Assembly (NCBI GenBank): GCA_038043285.1
Contig: JBBTCJ010000040.1
Coordinates: 1 to 15,648, forward strand
Length of the DNA stretch: 15,648 nt
Direction of reading: 5' to 3'
Source: JBBTCJ01 sp038043285
GTDB lineage: Bacteria > Planctomycetota > Phycisphaerae > UBA1845
Positions 13,506 through 15,648 of this stretch are shown here, in pieces (the first letter of the stretch is position 1; every line of letters begins with the position of its first letter). Made by a program: the position numbers and the translations under genes. The notes beneath the pieces were generated by a model, which saw only the letters and a list, made by a program, of their open reading frames with translations, was not told where the DNA came from and made no database searches.

Positions 13506-14481
13506 TGGATTTCGTTGCCTTTCCAGCCTGCGGCGACCCGGAAGCGGGCCGCGGGTTCGCGTCCGGTTCGACCGCGTCGTCGACATCCGCTTCCAGCGAC
13601 AAGGCAACGTCAGCGGCAGGTTCCGCCTCGGAGGTCAGCGATTCGCTGGTCACCACATGGAGGTTTTCGATGAGCAATCGGCGCAGCGCGTCGGGAGAAA
13701 GAAACCTTCGGAGACGCCCGCCGCGGGCGGCGGAAACCGTCCCCGTCTCCTCGCTGACCACGATCACCACGGCATCGGTCTCGTGACTCATCCCCAGGGC
13801 GGCCCGGTGGCGACTTCCCAGAGACCGTTCGACCTCCTCGGACTCAGCCAACGGAAACTGGCAGCTTGCGGCCCGGACGCGATCCTGGCTGATGATGACG
13901 CCCAGGTCGTGCAAAGCGCTTCCGGGCCAGAAGATCGTTTCCAGAAGTTCGGCCGAAACCGAGGCATCGAGGCGAACGCCGGTTTCGGCGAACGCCCCGC
14001 ACTCGTCGCTGCGCTCGATGGCGATCAGGGCGCCGATCTTCCTCTTGGCGAGTCTCTCCACCGCGGTGACGACCGCATCGACCACGTCCTCGGAGGCGCC
14101 GAACCACCGCCGCAACCACACCGCCTCGCCGAACTGCAACAGCAGCCGGCGAAGCTCGGTTTGAAACGCCACCAGGGACACCAGGAAGACCGCGAGGATG
14201 AAGTACGGATAGAGGGCGTTGATCCGGTCCAGTTTGAATCGTTCGGCCACCAACCAGACCAGGGCGAAGCTGAAGACCAAGATCATCAGGACCGCTCGGA
14301 GCAACCGCGCCCCGCGGGTTCCCTCGAGCGATCGGAGGACGGCATAGACCACGCCGCCAATCAGAAGAAACTCGATCAGAGACGCCGCGGGCGTGTCCAG
14401 CGCGTGCTCGAAAAAATATCCAATCTCCGACCATCCGTCGGATTGCGACAACAGGGATGTGAACCGTCCGATCGGCGTCAT
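13483..14481 (-). CDS. cdaA: Diadenylate cyclase CdaA (DisA_N/DAC domain)
   Basis: The product is 332 residues and condenses two ATP into c-di-AMP. Three transmembrane helices (about 34-51, 60-80, 91-108) lead into a linker with FQTELRRLLLQFGE, then the DAC domain (about 145-262). GSRHRAALG (222-230) holds the RHR ATP-binding motif, and VVSEETGTVSAARGG is the conserved distal strand. The metal-binding DGA motif, usually LHDGAVII, reads LHDLGVII (190-197): the Asp is kept but Gly-Ala is Leu-Gly. About 50 acidic, Ala/Pro-rich residues follow the domain and look disordered. The N-terminus is about 30 residues longer than in the short Firmicutes form. The start is ATG 14481 with GGAG about 12 nt upstream and a good promoter at 14521-14549. 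It is co-transcribed with the YbbR gene. Confidence 0.93.
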   Translation of the reverse strand: MTPIGRFTSLLSQSDGWSEIGYFFEHALDTPAASLIEFLLIGGVVYAVLRSLEGTRGARLLRAVLMILVFSFALVWLVAERFKLDRINALYPYFILAVFLVSLVAFQTELRRLLLQFGEAVWLRRWFGASEDVVDAVVTAVERLAKRKIGALIAIERSDECGAFAETGVRLDASVSAELLETIFWPGSALHDLGVIISQDRVRAASCQFPLAESEEVERSLGSRHRAALGMSHETDAVVIVVSEETGTVSAARGGRLRRFLSPDALRRLLIENLHVVTSESLTSEAEPAADVALSLEADVDDAVEPDANPRPASGSPQAGKATKSNGADQAA

Positions 14482-14520
14482 CGATCACGTCTTCTCCGCA
14501 CCGGCCCGGGCGCTCGCCGG

Positions 14521-14549
14521 ACTATACGAAGCGGGCCTGCATTTCGCAA
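14521..14549 (-). promoter_or_regulatory. Sigma70-type promoter of the cdaA-cdaR operon
   Basis: On the minus strand TTGCGA (-35, 14544-14549; 4 of 6) and TATAGT (-10, 14521-14526; 5 of 6) are separated by exactly 17 nt. Transcription should start near 14514, leaving a leader of about 33 nt before the cdaA ATG. Confidence 0.65.
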
Positions 14550-14915
14550 TCGTCGCCTCTTGTCGAGCGGTCGAATGCGGATGCCGAGTCGGACCGCAAA
14601 ACGGGGCGGCGATAGCCTCGCTTTTGACAACAACGTCGGAGGCGGCGCGCAGCCTCAGGCGGGGCTTGCAACAATCGGAATCGACGTCCACCGCTTGAAC
14701 TTCACTGGTTTACGATTCGACCCACTCCGGGCTGCTTCGGCGTGGTTCTTGCGGACCGCGCTCTCGGAGTTGCGACCTGTTGTGCGATACAGGCGAGTTT
14801 TCTTGTGTGCGTTGGTCCTTCCAATTCTGCCCCCCGCACGGTATGATTCATGCATCGAACCGGATGGTCGTCCGCGGCACATCCACGGCGCACCTCGGTC
14901 CTGAGAGGAGGGGAT
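14550..14915. other. Divergent intergenic region between cdaA and the secreted protein gene
   Basis: I see no supported gene here: the frames that stay open on the plus strand are continuations of antisense shadows of cdaA. A TATGAT at 14842-14847 is a fair -10 for the plus-strand gene at 14916, but the hexamer 17 nt before it (TTCCAA) is a poor -35. No tRNA, strong hairpin or repeat is evident. Confidence 0.4.
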
Positions 14916-15648
14916 ATGGCCTCCGCGAACGTCTTTCCAGCCTCGTTTGCGCTCACCTTAACGGTTCTGGTCGTCAAACTCGGGATGGTGCTGGCGGCGG
15001 CCGAAGGCTCGGTCATCGCGGGCGGCTCCTCGACGGAAGGCTCAACATGTCCCGTCGGTGAGGTGTTGTACTCGAACCGAACTGCGATGTTTTTCGTGAA
15101 TTCGGGTCTTTCGCACCCAACGGTTTTTTCGATCGGGGATTTCGATTCGGATCGCGATGGCGACGTGGACCTGACGGATTTCCTCGCTTTTCAGGCATGT
15201 CACACCGCCTCAGGGCCAGACGTACGGTCGCCGCTGCGGTGCCGGAAGTTCGATTCGGATTCCGACGCCGATGTGGACATGCACGATGCCCAGGCCTTTC
15301 AGCGGGCGTTTTCACCTCCGCCGCCTCATTCGAACGATTCGTGTCATTGGCCGACGGCGGTGGCGGGAGGCTCGCGGAGTTTTAGTACGAACCAGGCCAC
15401 AACGGACGGGCCGGATGAACCCGCGCTTTGCAACTTCTTCGGGCGGTCGCAAGTGCAATCCGACATCTGGTTTTGCTACACCGCGAGCTGCACCGGCGAG
15501 GTGCTCGTGAGTCTTTGCGGCAGCGATTACGACACCAAGATGGCGGTGTATTCGGGATGCGGATGCCCGGTCGCGCCTGGCACGGCGATCGCATGCAGCG
15601 ACGACGATTGCGGGACGGGCATCGAAAACATCCAGTCGCGGGTGACGT
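14916..15648 (+). CDS. Large secreted protein with dockerin-like segment and PPC-like domain (3' end beyond window)
   Basis: ATG 14916 follows AGGAGGGG closely and the frame stays open for 244 codons to the edge. The N-terminus is a signal peptide (hydrophobic FALTLTVLVVKLGMVLA, cleavage likely after AAA at about 29). Residues about 74-133 hold a paired dockerin-like/EF-hand segment: FDSDRDGDVDLTDFLAFQACH, then FDSDSDADVDMHDAQAFQRAF. After a PPPP linker, about 138-244 match the Cys-rich PPC-like domain common in planctomycete exported proteins (NDSCHWPTAV, IWFCYTASCTGEVLVSLCG, DTKMAVYSGCGCP, CSDDDCG). The calcium-binding segment lies at the N-terminus, opposite to the 1168 gene. More domains probably follow. 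The role is unknown; surface adhesion or scaffolding is an inference. Confidence 0.85.
   Translation, partial: MASANVFPASFALTLTVLVVKLGMVLAAAEGSVIAGGSSTEGSTCPVGEVLYSNRTAMFFVNSGLSHPTVFSIGDFDSDRDGDVDLTDFLAFQACHTASGPDVRSPLRCRKFDSDSDADVDMHDAQAFQRAFSPPPPHSNDSCHWPTAVAGGSRSFSTNQATTDGPDEPALCNFFGRSQVQSDIWFCYTASCTGEVLVSLCGSDYDTKMAVYSGCGCPVAPGTAIACSDDDCGTGIENIQSRVT

Noticed and set aside
13306..14904. 532-residue plus-strand open frame across cdaR, cdaA and the intergenic region
   Set aside because: It is antisense to two genes with recognisable domains. Its composition (Arg, Gly, Asp, Pro) is typical of GC-rich shadow frames.
1..15648. CRISPR array or intact transposon
   Set aside because: I found no regularly spaced direct repeats, no transposase, and no terminal inverted repeats bounding a coding unit.

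Overview
The window looks like chromosomal DNA from a high-GC bacterium of the Planctomycetota, probably of a Phycisphaerae-like lineage. Three things suggest this. Two secreted proteins carry the Asp/Gly-rich dockerin-like (EF-hand type) segments common in that phylum. A 5S rRNA gene stands alone, with no 23S gene beside it. Most genes are monocistronic or in very short operons on both strands. The taxonomic call is an inference from protein style; no 16S gene is present.

Layout. (1) 1-4050 is accessory and decayed. It holds a possibly frameshifted small secreted protein (99-540), the C-terminal scrap of a tyrosine recombinase (626-742, minus), a highly structured intergenic stretch (about 800-1025), an intact exported LamG/dockerin-like protein (1168-2271, plus, TTG start), a frameshifted and truncated OLD-like AAA ATPase (2325-3595, minus), a perfect 14-bp palindrome, a long purine/pyrimidine inverted repeat, and a truncated four-helix-bundle (23S-IVS type) gene (3894-4049). 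(2) 4030-8253, all minus, holds a predicted lipoprotein with its own promoter, a GT2 glycosyltransferase, a membrane diguanylate cyclase (GGDEF with I-site), and a two-domain 6-pyruvoyl-tetrahydropterin synthase/QueD-family protein. (3) 8494-12003 is housekeeping: NAD-dependent DNA ligase (ligA, minus) divergent from a class I/II aminotransferase (plus). (4) 12024-14549 holds a tiny hydrophobic ORF, a self-contained 5S rRNA unit (promoter, gene, terminator, all minus), and the c-di-AMP operon cdaA-cdaR with overlapping genes and a good promoter. (5) From 14916 a second large secreted dockerin-containing protein runs off the right edge.

How they work together. CdaA makes c-di-AMP and the overlapping YbbR/CdaR-type gene is its usual membrane-anchored partner. 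The GGDEF protein makes c-di-GMP, so both cyclic dinucleotide systems lie within about 9 kb, though nothing here links them functionally. The most unusual parts are the cluster of gene relics at 600-4050, the structured intergenic region, the isolated minimal-length 5S gene, and the altered DGA motif of CdaA. I did not find a clear, intact, novel multi-gene system; the nearest candidate is the relic of a defence- or mobile-element-like locus.
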